The notes below the pieces were generated by a model. The model was not told where the DNA came from, did not search any database, and saw only the letters and a program-made list of their open reading frames with translations. The translations under genes and the position numbers were made by a program. A DNA stretch of 64,000 nucleotides, taken from Methylobacterium sp. J-088 (GTDB lineage Bacteria; Pseudomonadota; Alphaproteobacteria; Rhizobiales; Beijerinckiaceae). Shown here in pieces: positions 44,261 through 53,160 of this stretch. Numbering within the stretch: the stretch's first letter is position 1; the number at the start of each line of letters is the position of its first letter. The stretch spans positions 1 through 64,000 of the forward strand of contig NZ_JAKSYH010000209.1 of NCBI RefSeq assembly GCF_022829295.1, read 5' to 3'.

Positions 44261-45154
44261 TTATGGACGCAACCCCGCCAGCGCCCGCCGCGCCCGGCGC
44301 TTCTGCAACCACAGGGTCAGGCCGAGCGCCGCACCGATCACCAGGGCCGAGACCGTGGTGGTCACCGTGCCGAGCGCGTAGATCTCGGGCGTCGTTACGG
44401 TGGTGGTCAGTCCCTGCAGCTCCAACGGAAGCGTGTTGCGGCCGCCGATCGCCTGGCTGGTGCGGGCGAGCTCGTCGAACGACAGGGTGAAGCCGAACAG
44501 CGCGACGCCGACGAGCGCGGGCGCAAGAATCGGCACCACCACGTGGCGGAGCGTCTGTGGGCCGCTGGCACCGAGATCGCGGGCGGCCTCCTCGTAGGCC
44601 GGGTCGAACCGGTTGAACACCGCGAACATGATCAGCAGGCCGAAGGGCAGCGTCCAGGTGAGGTGTGCGCCGAGCGCCGAGCTGTAGAGGCCCATCAGGG
44701 TGCCGTGGTCCTGCAGGAATCCCCAGTCGGTGGCGGCGGCGAGCGCCTTGATGGCGTCGTCGAGGAGCCGGAACTCCAGCCCGATGCCCAGGGAGACCAC
44801 GATGGAGGGTACGATCAGGCTCGACACCGCCAGGGCGAAGACGAGGCCAGCGCCGCGAAAGCCCTTGCGGAAGGCGAGGCCGGCGTAGAACGCGATTCCC
44901 ACGGTGAGCGCCATCACCACGAGGCCGAGCGCCAGGGAGCGCCGCAGCGCCGCCCAGATGTCGACCACGCCGACGCCTGCCCACAGCTTGGCGAACCAGT
45001 GGGTCGAGACCCCGTTCATCGGGAAGGTCAGGCCGCCGGACGGGCCCTGGAAGCTCAGCGCCAGGATCGTCAGCGTCGGCCCGTAGAGGAACAGGACGTA
45101 GAGGGTGAAGAGTCCGGCAAGCCCGTAGAAGGCAAGGCCGCGGGGCTGGTCCAT
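44261..45154 (-). CDS. ABC transporter permease (PotC-like)
   Basis: A 297-residue inner-membrane permease with six predicted segments. The EAA loop is EEAARDLGASGPQTLRHVVV, followed by PILAPALVGVALFGFTLSFD, typical of the spermidine/putrescine PotC group. It starts two bases after the PotB-like stop, so the two permeases are in one operon. It is the last gene of the seven-gene run from the isochorismatase-like hydrolase. Confidence 0.9.
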   Translation of the reverse strand: MDQPRGLAFYGLAGLFTLYVLFLYGPTLTILALSFQGPSGGLTFPMNGVSTHWFAKLWAGVGVVDIWAALRRSLALGLVVMALTVGIAFYAGLAFRKGFRGAGLVFALAVSSLIVPSIVVSLGIGLEFRLLDDAIKALAAATDWGFLQDHGTLMGLYSSALGAHLTWTLPFGLLIMFAVFNRFDPAYEEAARDLGASGPQTLRHVVVPILAPALVGVALFGFTLSFDELARTSQAIGGRNTLPLELQGLTTTVTTPEIYALGTVTTTVSALVIGAALGLTLWLQKRRARRALAGLRP

Positions 45155-45156
45155 CG

Positions 45157-46092
45157 CTACAGCTCCCGCCGGAGGTCGATCATCCGGGTCAGCCCCAGGA
45201 TCATCAGCAGCACCGCGGCGAGCAGCACCATGGCGTTGGCGGCGGCGGCCGGGAATTGCAGATAGGCCATCTGCACCTGGATCACCTTGCCGACGCTGGC
45301 GATCTGCTGGCCACCCATGACGCCCACGGTGACGAAGTCGCCCATCACCAGTGTCGTCACGAAGATCGTCCCGATGGCGATGCCGGGCTTGGCGAGCGGC
45401 AGGATCACGTTCCAGAGGATCTGTGCGCCGGACGCACCACCGTCGCGCGCCGCCTCGATCAGCCGCCGGTCGATGCGGGCAAGGCTGTTGAAGATCGGCA
45501 CGATCATGAACACCGTGTCGAGGTGCACGAAGGCCAGCACCACCGCGAAGTCGGAGTAGAGCAGGCCCTCGATCGGCTCGCGGATCAGCCCGAGGGTGCG
45601 AAGCGTGTCGTTGATGAGGCCGTTGCGGCCGAGCAGCGGGATCCACGAGATCATGCGGATCACGTTCGAGGTCCAGAACGGGATCGTGCAAAGCAGGAAC
45701 AGGCCCATCCGCACCGTGCCGGAGCGGATGTGGAAGGCGAGGAAGTACGCGATGGCGAAGCCCAGCGGCAGGGTGATGGCCAGCGTCAGCACGACGAACT
45801 TCACCGTCGAGAGGTAGGTCCGCACGGTGGTGCAAAGGTCGGCCGACAGGCAGCCGTCGAACACGTCGAGGTAGTTCTGCAGGGTCAGCGCCGGGATGAT
45901 CTCGTACTCGTTGTACTCCCAGAGCGAGACGATCCCGGTGAGCACCAGCGGCACCACCAAAAAGATCAGGAAGACGAGCGTCAGCGGCGCAGCCTGGAGA
46001 TAGGCGCGGGTGCGGCGGCGGGGTCGGGCTGGGGCGGCCGGTTTAACGATCCGATCGGTTGGCGCGGAGGCGGGCAGGGCGAGATCGGTCAC
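45157..46092 (-). CDS. ABC transporter permease (PotB-like)
   Basis: A 311-residue permease. A long Pro/Arg-rich cytosolic N-terminus (about 30 residues) is followed by six membrane segments, with the EAA loop IEAARDGGASGAQILWNVIL then PLAKPGIAIGTIFVTTLVMG. It pairs with the downstream PotC-like protein. A 466-base block of R1 repeats separates it from the solute-binding protein gene upstream; the operon may still run through it. Confidence 0.9.
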   Translation of the reverse strand: MTDLALPASAPTDRIVKPAAPARPRRRTRAYLQAAPLTLVFLIFLVVPLVLTGIVSLWEYNEYEIIPALTLQNYLDVFDGCLSADLCTTVRTYLSTVKFVVLTLAITLPLGFAIAYFLAFHIRSGTVRMGLFLLCTIPFWTSNVIRMISWIPLLGRNGLINDTLRTLGLIREPIEGLLYSDFAVVLAFVHLDTVFMIVPIFNSLARIDRRLIEAARDGGASGAQILWNVILPLAKPGIAIGTIFVTTLVMGDFVTVGVMGGQQIASVGKVIQVQMAYLQFPAAAANAMVLLAAVLLMILGLTRMIDLRREL

Positions 46093-46246
46093 TGGATTCG
46101 CCCCACGCGTGCGGATGCATCCGTTCCCCTCCGCGGATCACGATGCTCACACATCGACCCCTGCGCGGTACGACGCGCCTCCTTTCCCAGGCGGACTTGC
46201 GGATTCACACACCGGGTCCGGCCATACCGGCTCAGGATCGAGCGCG

Positions 46247-46470
46247 GGTCCCCTCTCCCGGGCGGAAGAGGGACAGGGTGAGGGATCAGGTCTGTCCGGA
46301 GGAGTCGCACCCTGTCGGCGCATCGATCACGTGCCCCGTCCTGAGAGTTCTCGCCCCTCACCCCAACCCTCTCCCGCTCGGGAGAGGGGGACCGTCCCGC
46401 TCCGTCATCGGCGCCGGTGTCCACCAGAAATCCGTGAACATCGTAGCCCGTGCGGGAGAGGGGACCCGCG
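46247..46470. repeat. R1 repeat cluster inside the ABC transporter operon
   Basis: The 46093-46558 gap holds several R1 palindromes: CCCTCTCCCGGGCGGAAGAGGG (46251 on), CCCTCACCCCAACCCTCTCC with CGGGAGAGGG after, and GTGCGGGAGAGGGGACC near 46450. Outer copies are opposed. No gene is seen in the gap. The block interrupts an otherwise tight operon. Confidence 0.7.
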
Positions 46471-46558
46471 TTCCATCCGGCGGCCGCGTGGTCGCGCAGG
46501 AGGGGCGTTTCCAAGTACCCGAACTGGAGGACGTGCGGGGTGACGGTGCCCAGCCCGC

Positions 46559-47821
46559 TCACGCCGCGATGAACTCGTTCCACTTGCGAACCATGTAGGT
46601 GTTCTCGTCCATCACGGCGTTCCAGCAGGCCACCGAACCCATCCGCTGCTCGAAGGAGCCGCCGTCGCGGGTCGCGCCGGCCTTCTCGATCAACGTGCCG
46701 TCGGGGCCGAGGATGTCCTTCTCGGCGGGCTTGCCCTCCATCCAGAAGGCCCATTCGTAGGGCTGCATGTTCGCCTGGGCGGTCTCCAGCACCGCGGAAT
46801 AGTAGCCCTGCCGGTTGAGGTAGGCCCCGGCCCAGCCGGACAGGAACCAGTTGATGAAGTCGTAGGCGGCGTCGAGCTTCCGGCCGGTGAGCGTCTTCGG
46901 CACGCCGAAGCCCTGCGCCCAGGCGCGATAGCCTTCCTTGAGGGGCTGGTAGACGCACGGCACACCCTGGGCCCGCACCTTCGTGACGGCGGGCGACCAC
47001 ATCGACTGGATCACCGTCTCGCCCGAGGCCATCAGGTTCACGGATTCGTTGAAGTCCTGCCAGAAGGCGCGGAACTGGCCGGCGCGCTTGGCCTCGATCA
47101 GCACCTTGATGGTGCGGTCGATCTCGAACTTCGTCATGTTGCCCTTGTCGCCGTAGGTGTAGTCGCCGGTCGCCTCCACCACCATGGCGGCGTCCATGAT
47201 CCCGATGGACGGGATGTTGAGGATCGACGCCTTGCCCTTGAAGTCCGGGCTGAGCAGGTCCTTCCAGCTCTCCACCGGCCGCTTGATCAGGTCGGGCCGG
47301 ATGCCCAGCGTGTCGGCGTTGTAAGTGGTGGGGATCAGGGTCAGCCATTCGGTTGGGGCGGACGCGAAGGTCTTGGCATTCTGGCCTTCGAGGTAGAACA
47401 CCTTCCGGGGCGCGGTGCCCTGGTCGCCGATCCGCTTCCCGTTCACCTCGCCCTTGGTGAACACGCCGGTGATCTTGTCGGCGAGCTTGATCCGCTTGGC
47501 ATCCAAGCCGCTGAGGTTGCCCGAGGGGATGATCTTCTTGAGGCTGAAATACTCGGTGTCGATCAGGTCGAAGGAGTTCGGCTGGGTCACCGCCCGCTTC
47601 GTCACCTCGTCGGTCACGACGGGAATGTACTCCAGGATGATGCCGAGATCTTCCTTCACCTTCCGGGCGATGTCGGACGATTGGCTCACCGCGGTGCCGA
47701 GGTAGCGCAGGGTCACGGGCTCGGCGGCATGGACCGCCGGGAAGCCGGTCACCGGCGTGGCGGCCAGCGCGGCGGCGCCCTTCAGCAGCGTGCGCCGGCT
47801 CGGCTTCGAGGGCAGGTCCAT
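46559..47821 (-). CDS. Extracellular solute-binding protein (PotD-like)
   Basis: A 420-residue periplasmic binding protein of the spermidine/putrescine type. The N-terminus has a twin-arginine signal (SRRTLLKGAAALAATPV), which suggests Tat export, unusual for this family though not rare. The mature part opens VTLRYLGTAVSQSSDIARKV and has YNADTLGIRPDLIKRPVESW, typical of PotD-like proteins. The ligand cannot be inferred; the neighbouring hydantoinase and hydrolase hint at a ureide or amide rather than a polyamine. It is 17 bases after potA. Confidence 0.9.
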   Translation of the reverse strand: MDLPSKPSRRTLLKGAAALAATPVTGFPAVHAAEPVTLRYLGTAVSQSSDIARKVKEDLGIILEYIPVVTDEVTKRAVTQPNSFDLIDTEYFSLKKIIPSGNLSGLDAKRIKLADKITGVFTKGEVNGKRIGDQGTAPRKVFYLEGQNAKTFASAPTEWLTLIPTTYNADTLGIRPDLIKRPVESWKDLLSPDFKGKASILNIPSIGIMDAAMVVEATGDYTYGDKGNMTKFEIDRTIKVLIEAKRAGQFRAFWQDFNESVNLMASGETVIQSMWSPAVTKVRAQGVPCVYQPLKEGYRAWAQGFGVPKTLTGRKLDAAYDFINWFLSGWAGAYLNRQGYYSAVLETAQANMQPYEWAFWMEGKPAEKDILGPDGTLIEKAGATRDGGSFEQRMGSVACWNAVMDENTYMVRKWNEFIAA

Positions 47822-47838
47822 GGTCGTCTCCGTGACTG

Positions 47839-48834
47839 TTACGCGTCGAGGCGGTGGGCAGTGGCGGCATCCCAGCCGACCGGGATCGTGTCGCCGGGGC
47901 GGAGCGGGCGGGCGGCGAAATCCGCATCGCTGAGGATTGCGGTCAGCGCGGCCGGGCTCTCGGGCGCGCGTTCCAGCCCGTCGGCGTCGAGGCCGACATG
48001 GACGCTGGTGCCCTGGTACTCCACCGCCACCACCCGGGCCGGCAGCGCGGCGGGGCCGGCCTCGGCGCCGAGCCGCATCCGGTCGGCGCGCACGGCGACG
48101 AGCCCGTCGGGCAGCCGGATCACGTTGTGGCCGCCGATGAACCGGGCCACGAAGGCGGTGGCGGGGCGCTCGAACACGGTGCGCGGGTCGGCGGCCTGCT
48201 CGATCCGGCCGGCATTCATCACCACCACGAGGTCGGAGAGCGCCATCGCCTCCTCCTGACTGTGGGTGACGTGGATGAAGGTGAGCCCCAGCTCGGTCTG
48301 GATCCGCTTCAGCTCGACCCGCATCCGCACCCGCAGGAACGGGTCGAGCGCCGAGAGCGGCTCGTCGAGCAGCAGCACCTTCGGGCCGGTGACGAGGGCG
48401 CGGGCCAAGGCGACACGCTGCTGCTGGCCGCCCGAGAGCTGAGCCGGCAGGCGGCTGGCGAGGTGGCCCATCTGCACGAGGTCGAGCATCGCCATCGCCT
48501 TGGCGCGGCGCTCGGTCTTGCCGATGCCCCGCATCTTCAGGCTGAAGGCGACGTTGTCGCGCGCGTCGAGATGCGGGAACAGCGCGTAGCTCTGGAACAT
48601 CATGGCGGTGCCACGCTCGGCCGGGAGCGCATCGCCCACCGCCTTCGGGCCGATCACCACGTCGCCGGCGCTCGCCCGCTCGTGGCCGCCGATCATCCGT
48701 AACGTCGTGGTCTTGCCGCAGCCCGAGGGGCCGAGCAGGCAGCAATAGGCGCCGGACGGCACCTTCAGGTCGATGCCATCGACCGCAATCGCCGCGCCGT
48801 AGCGCTTGGTCAGGCCGATCAGCTCGACGTTCAT
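47839..48834 (-). CDS. ABC transporter ATP-binding protein (PotA-like)
   Basis: A 331-residue ATPase: Walker A GPSGCGKTT (35-43), Q-loop MMFQSYALFPH, signature LSGGQQQRVALARAL, Walker B VLLLDEPLSALD, H-loop HVTHSQEEAM. A C-terminal TOBE-like regulatory region follows. It belongs to the polyamine/opine-type CUT1-like group that couples to PotB/PotC-like permeases. It follows the hydantoinase-type gene by 47 bases in the same operon. Confidence 0.92.
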   Translation of the reverse strand: MNVELIGLTKRYGAAIAVDGIDLKVPSGAYCCLLGPSGCGKTTTLRMIGGHERASAGDVVIGPKAVGDALPAERGTAMMFQSYALFPHLDARDNVAFSLKMRGIGKTERRAKAMAMLDLVQMGHLASRLPAQLSGGQQQRVALARALVTGPKVLLLDEPLSALDPFLRVRMRVELKRIQTELGLTFIHVTHSQEEAMALSDLVVVMNAGRIEQAADPRTVFERPATAFVARFIGGHNVIRLPDGLVAVRADRMRLGAEAGPAALPARVVAVEYQGTSVHVGLDADGLERAPESPAALTAILSDADFAARPLRPGDTIPVGWDAATAHRLDA

Positions 48835-48881
48835 ACGGTGCTCCCCCCGGAGATCACGCAAGCGACGGGCCAGCGCGGCCG

Positions 48882-50309
48882 TCAGGCGTCCCGCCGCTCG
48901 GCCGGATCGACCGCCCGGTCGAGCACCCGCCCGCGACCCGGCGCGGACAGGACCCTCCCGTCCTCAGCGATCACCTCACCGCCCGCGATCGTCATGACCG
49001 GCCAGCCGGTGACCTCGAACCCCTCCCAGGGCGTGTAGTCCGAGCCATGGTGCAGGTTCGCCTGGCGGATGGTCTCGCGTCGGTTCGGATCCCACAGGGT
49101 GAGGTCTGCGTCGAAGCCCGGGGCGATCGAGCCCTTGCGCGGATAGAGACCGTACAGCTTGGCGTGGTTCGTGGCGGTCAGCGCCGCGAACTGGTTGAGG
49201 CTGATCCGCCCCTTGGAGACCCCCTCCGAGAACAATACCGGCAGCCGCGTCTCGATGCCGGGGATGCCGTTCGGGATCCAGCGGAAGGAGGTTTTTCCGC
49301 GCGGGTTCAGTTTGCCCTGCGGGTCGTCGTAGCGGAACGGGCAATGGTCGGAGGAGACCACGTCGAAGATCCCGCGCCGGATCCCCGACCACACTGCCTC
49401 CTGGCTCTCGACGTCTCGCGTCGGCGGCGAGCAGACGTATTTCGACCCCGCCATGGGATCGTCCTGGCCGAGCCCCTTCATGTCCTCGGCCGTCAGCGTC
49501 AGGTATTGCGGGCAGGTCTCGGCGCGGATCTTCAGGCCCCGCGCTTGCGCCCAGGCAATCTGCTCGGTGGCCTCGCGGCCCGAGACGTGGACGATCACGA
49601 TCGGCAGGTCGATCAGCTCGGCATGGCTGATCGCCCGGTGGGCCGCCTCCCGCTCGACCACCTCGGGGCGGGACAGGGCGTGGCCGTAGGGCTTGGTCTC
49701 GCCCGCGCGCTCCAGTCGCTCGCTGAGGTAGCGGATCGCGTCGTAGCCCTCGGCGTGGACCATCACCCGGGCGCCCTGCCGCCGCGCGACGTGGAACACA
49801 TCCAGCAGCTGGCGGTCGTTCAGGACGAGATCGTCGTAGGTCATGAAGACCTTGAACGAGGTGTAGCCGTCGGCCACCAGTGCCGGCAACTCCTGGCCGA
49901 GCACGGCCTCGCTCGGGTCCGAGATGATCATGTGGATCGCCACGTCGACGTGGCACTGGCCCTCGGCCTTGGCTCGGTAGGCGTCGACCGCGCCGCGCAG
50001 CGAGGCGCCCCGGGGCTGGAGCGCGAAGGGCATCACGCAGGTATTGCCGCCGGCCGCCGCGGCCCGGGTGGCACTCGCGAAGTCGTCGGCCATGACGATG
50101 CCGGGACCGGAATCCTGGGCGATGTGGACGTGGCTGTCGATGCCGCCGGGCAGGACCAGCAGGCCGGCGGCGTCGATCACCCGGGCGGCGTCGGCGATGG
50201 CCTCCGCCACCGCGACGATCCGGCCGCCGCGCACGCCGATATCCGCCCGCACCGTATCGCTCGCCGTGACGACGGTGCCGCCGCGGATCGCCAGATCGAA
50301 TTCGGGCAT
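48882..50309 (-). CDS. Hydantoinase/dihydropyrimidinase-type amidohydrolase
   Basis: A 475-residue binuclear zinc amidohydrolase. Metal ligands are in place: His60 and His62 (GGIDSHVHI), the carbamylated Lys153 (TSFKVFMTYDD), His185 (MVHAEG), His241 (VHVSGREATEQ) and Asp321 (SSDHCPF). It opens a cyclic amide or ureide ring, such as hydantoin or dihydropyrimidine; the substrate is not fixed by sequence. Placed between a GlxA regulator and an ABC transporter, it probably acts on the imported compound. The start MPEFDLAIRGG at 50309 is standard. Confidence 0.9.
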   Translation of the reverse strand: MPEFDLAIRGGTVVTASDTVRADIGVRGGRIVAVAEAIADAARVIDAAGLLVLPGGIDSHVHIAQDSGPGIVMADDFASATRAAAAGGNTCVMPFALQPRGASLRGAVDAYRAKAEGQCHVDVAIHMIISDPSEAVLGQELPALVADGYTSFKVFMTYDDLVLNDRQLLDVFHVARRQGARVMVHAEGYDAIRYLSERLERAGETKPYGHALSRPEVVEREAAHRAISHAELIDLPIVIVHVSGREATEQIAWAQARGLKIRAETCPQYLTLTAEDMKGLGQDDPMAGSKYVCSPPTRDVESQEAVWSGIRRGIFDVVSSDHCPFRYDDPQGKLNPRGKTSFRWIPNGIPGIETRLPVLFSEGVSKGRISLNQFAALTATNHAKLYGLYPRKGSIAPGFDADLTLWDPNRRETIRQANLHHGSDYTPWEGFEVTGWPVMTIAGGEVIAEDGRVLSAPGRGRVLDRAVDPAERRDA

Positions 50310-50387
50310 GCCGCTCACTCCTCTGCGCCGAGGGGCCGATGCATGGTCCGCGCCGATTCGGGCGACCGTCATCGCGGCGGCAGGAGG

Positions 50388-51548
50388 TCACAGCCCGCCG
50401 TCGGGGTCCAGCGGCTCCCCGTCATGGGTTTCCAAAGGGCTCAGCCCTTTGGCGGGGGATCGGGCAGAGACCCAAGTACTTTGGCCCCGATGTCGGGCTT
50501 TGCCCGAACCCATCAGGGCTCCGCCCTGAACCCGCGAAAGGTCCCGACCTTTCGAAACCGGGCTCTTGGAGCGGAGCGTGGAGGGCGCCGTCGCGTGGAA
50601 CTGCCCCCATACCCGCCGCATGTGCCGGGCCGAGGCGAAGCCCGCCCGTTCGGCCACCTGTTCGAGGCCGAGATCGGTCTGCGCGATCAGGTCCCCGGCC
50701 CGCGCGATCCGGACGCGGTTGACCGCCTCCGTCACGGTCATCCCGGCATGGAGCCGGAACAGCCGCGCGAGGTTGCGCGGGCTCGCCCCCGCCAGCTTGC
50801 CGAGCGTGGCGGGCGACCAGTCCCGCACCGGGTCGGCGCCGATCGCGTCCTGCGCCCGGTGGACCACCAGATGCAGGTGGCTGCGGCCCTCCAGCCAGGG
50901 CGAGAGCTGCGGATCGTCCGGCCCGCGCCGCATGTACACGACCAGGGTGCGGGCCACCGCGACGGCCGTCGCTGGGCCGGCCCATTCGGCCACGAGGTGC
51001 AGCATCAGGTCGATGCCGGCGGTGACGCCGGCGCTGCTGAACCGGTCGCGATCCTGCACGAACAGCCTGTTCTCCAGCACGTTCGCGTGGGGCGCCGCCG
51101 CCCGGAGGCGGGCGCAGCTGCCGTGATGGGTGGTGCAGGCGTAGCCGTCGAGCAGGCCGGCCCGGGCTGCCAGCAGCGCGCCCTCGCAGACCGTCACGAC
51201 CGTGTGGCCCGGCCGGATCGACGCGCGTAGCCAGGCAACGATCTCGGCCTCCGCGGCGGCCTCTGCGGCCGGGTCCCGCTTGGGGCCGAGCGGGTGCTCG
51301 GTCGCGCCGGGCAGAAGCACCACCGTCCCGGGCGCGATCTCCAGCGGCAGCGGGCCGGCCCCGCCGAGATCGAGCCCGATCGAGCTGCGGATCGATCCTT
51401 GCGGCGCCGCGTAGCGCAGGTCGAAGGTGATCCGGTCCTGCACCGCCCCGGCGATCCGCAGCACTTCCACCGGGCCGGCCAGATCGAGCAGCAGCGCGCG
51501 GGGCGGTAGCAGCACCAAGACCGGAATGCGGCGCCCCGGCTCGGTCAT
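50388..51548 (-). CDS. GlxA-type transcriptional regulator with repeat-derived tail
   Basis: A 386-residue regulator. The N-terminal DJ-1/PfpI-like domain (VLVLLPPRALLLDLAGPVEV; Cys in TVVTVCEGALLAARAGLLDG) is followed by an AraC DNA-binding domain (WSPATLGKLAGASPRNLARL, FRLHAGMTVTEAVNRVRIAR, RAGFASARHMRRVWGQFHA). The normal end would be near residue 328; the last 58 residues are encoded by an R2 intergenic element (50426-50562) and its flank. The ATG at 51548 overlaps the stop of the isochorismatase-like gene. GlxA regulators often control amine or amide catabolism. Confidence 0.88.
   Translation of the reverse strand: MTEPGRRIPVLVLLPPRALLLDLAGPVEVLRIAGAVQDRITFDLRYAAPQGSIRSSIGLDLGGAGPLPLEIAPGTVVLLPGATEHPLGPKRDPAAEAAAEAEIVAWLRASIRPGHTVVTVCEGALLAARAGLLDGYACTTHHGSCARLRAAAPHANVLENRLFVQDRDRFSSAGVTAGIDLMLHLVAEWAGPATAVAVARTLVVYMRRGPDDPQLSPWLEGRSHLHLVVHRAQDAIGADPVRDWSPATLGKLAGASPRNLARLFRLHAGMTVTEAVNRVRIARAGDLIAQTDLGLEQVAERAGFASARHMRRVWGQFHATAPSTLRSKSPVSKGRDLSRVQGGALMGSGKARHRGQSTWVSARSPAKGLSPLETHDGEPLDPDGGL
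50426..50562. repeat. R2 element, full copy (copy B)
   Basis: A 137-base element with near-terminal inverted ends GGGTTTCC and TTCGAAACC. Internal palindromes AAAGGGCTCAGCCCTTT, CAGGGCTCCGCCCTG and AAAGGTCCCGACCTTT would fold strongly. It lies over the 3' end of the GlxA gene, which reads through it. A second full copy is at 53602-53722 and a partial one at 30195-30240. Confidence 0.75.
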
Positions 51549-52105
51549 GCGGCGGCGGGCAGCGCCCGGCCGGCCAGCGCCTCCTCCACCGTGGCGATGC
51601 GGGCGAAGCGCTCGGTGAGCACCAGCTCGGTGCGGGCCTTGATGTCGTCGGCCTCGAAGCGGCGGCCGTCCGGATGGATCATGGCGAAGGTCAGGGTCGC
51701 CTCCGTGACGAAATCCACCTGCCAGCCGCTGTCGGAGGCGTGGCGGGTGGTGGTCTCGCAGCACTGCTCGGTCCGGATCCCCGATACGATCAGGCGGCGG
51801 ATGCCGTGCTGCGTCAGCCAGCCCGCCAAGCCGGTATCGACCAGGGCGCTGTGCCGGCGCTTGTGAAAGATAGCCGACGGCGCGATCGCGATGGGATCGA
51901 GGGTGCGGATATGGCCCGAATCCAGGGAAAACGGGCCGGTCTCGGCGACGTGGAACACCTGCAGCACCGGGATGCCGTGCGCTACGGCGCCATCGATGAG
52001 CGCCTGCAGGCGCTCGGTAAAGCGCCGGACATCGGCGTCATTCCAGAACGGCCGATGCCGGAAGGAATCCTGGACATCGATAACCAGCAGCGCAACATCG
52101 GACAT
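51545..52105 (-). CDS. Isochorismatase-like cysteine hydrolase
   Basis: A 186-residue hydrolase of the isochorismatase-like superfamily (nicotinamidase, N-carbamoylsarcosine amidase, ureidoacrylate amidase). The triad is intact: Asp10 (LLVIDVQDSF), Lys82 (FHKRRHSALVD) and Cys115 (GIRTEQCCETTTRHA). It heads an operon with GlxA, a hydantoinase and an ABC transporter. The most plausible role is hydrolysis of the ring-opened amide or ureide product, but the substrate is not known. Confidence 0.88.
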   Translation of the reverse strand: MSDVALLVIDVQDSFRHRPFWNDADVRRFTERLQALIDGAVAHGIPVLQVFHVAETGPFSLDSGHIRTLDPIAIAPSAIFHKRRHSALVDTGLAGWLTQHGIRRLIVSGIRTEQCCETTTRHASDSGWQVDFVTEATLTFAMIHPDGRRFEADDIKARTELVLTERFARIATVEEALAGRALPAAA

Positions 52106-52228
52106 TTCGTGCCTCCCGAGGGGTGAATGCCGTGTGAGCATCCGTCTCGCGGGTTCGGCGCGAAAGCAACCGTGCCGCCAACGAGCGGACATTTCCGGCC
52201 ATCCCACGCAGCCGCCCGGAGCACGCGC

Positions 52229-52942
52229 ATGACCGGACACCCCAAAAGACTCTTCGTGCTGACCGGGGCCGGCGTCTCGGCCGAGAGCGGGCTCGGCACA
52301 TTCCGGGACCGCGGCGGGATCTGGGCCCGGTTCGATCCCATGAAGCTTGCCACCCCGGAGGCCTATGCGGCCGATCCCGACACGGTGCTCGACTTCTACG
52401 ACCATCGCCGCCGGGGCGTGATCGCGGCCGAGCCGAACGCCGCGCACGTCGCCCTGGCGCAGGCGGAAGCCCGGCTCACGGCGCGGGGCGGGCGGCTGTT
52501 CCTCTGCACGCAGAACGTCGACGACCTGCACGAGCGGGCGGGCTCCCGGGCGGTCACCCACATGCATGGCGAATTGCTCAAGGCGCGCTGCTGCGCCTGC
52601 GGGACGGTCGCGCCCTGGCGTGCCGACCTCACGCGTGCGGATGCCTGCCCGGCCTGCCGCGTCGCGGGCCGGATGCGGCCCGACGTGGTCTGGTTCGGCG
52701 AGATGCCGATGCACCTCGACGCGATCGAGGCGGCACTGGCAGAGGCCGATCTGTTCGTGGCGGTGGGCACGTCGGGGGCGGTCTACCCGGCGGCCGGCTA
52801 CGTGCGGCAGGCCCGGGCGCTCGGAATTCCGACCTGCGAGATCAACCTCGAACCCTCCGACAACGCCGATGCGTTCGACGCAGCCCGGTATGGGCCGGCC
52901 AGCGAGGCGCTGCCGCGCTACTTGGCCGATCTGGGCCTGTGA
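52229..52942 (+). CDS. cobB: NAD-dependent protein deacylase (sirtuin)
   Basis: A 237-residue sirtuin: GAGVSAESGLGTFRDRGG (NAD site), TQNVDDLHERAG, catalytic His113 (HMHGEL), and a zinc ribbon with Cys121/Cys124 and Cys140/Cys143. Tyr57 and Arg60 (FYDHRR) form the YxxR motif of class III sirtuins, which in CobB and SIRT5 favour acidic acyl groups such as succinyl-lysine. It is divergent from the operon led by the isochorismatase-like gene, with 123 bases between. The start at 52229 gives MTGHPKRLFVLTGAG. Confidence 0.92.
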   Translation: MTGHPKRLFVLTGAGVSAESGLGTFRDRGGIWARFDPMKLATPEAYAADPDTVLDFYDHRRRGVIAAEPNAAHVALAQAEARLTARGGRLFLCTQNVDDLHERAGSRAVTHMHGELLKARCCACGTVAPWRADLTRADACPACRVAGRMRPDVVWFGEMPMHLDAIEAALAEADLFVAVGTSGAVYPAAGYVRQARALGIPTCEINLEPSDNADAFDAARYGPASEALPRYLADLGL

Positions 52943-53160
52943 CCGAATCTGAGCTGGCAAAGCCCTGTAAAGGCTGTGCATTTCGGCCTAAAGGGCCTTG
53001 CCATCGCCGAGGATCGATATCCTAAATCACTCGAATCACGTCGTTGCGCGCTGTCAAGAACTGTTCGGATAGTTGCCTAGCGGTTACAACGGTCAAGCTT
53101 GGGCTCGGCGTCGCGGCCCTCCCGAGCGTTCGTTGAAGCCACAAGGGGAAGCCACGACCC

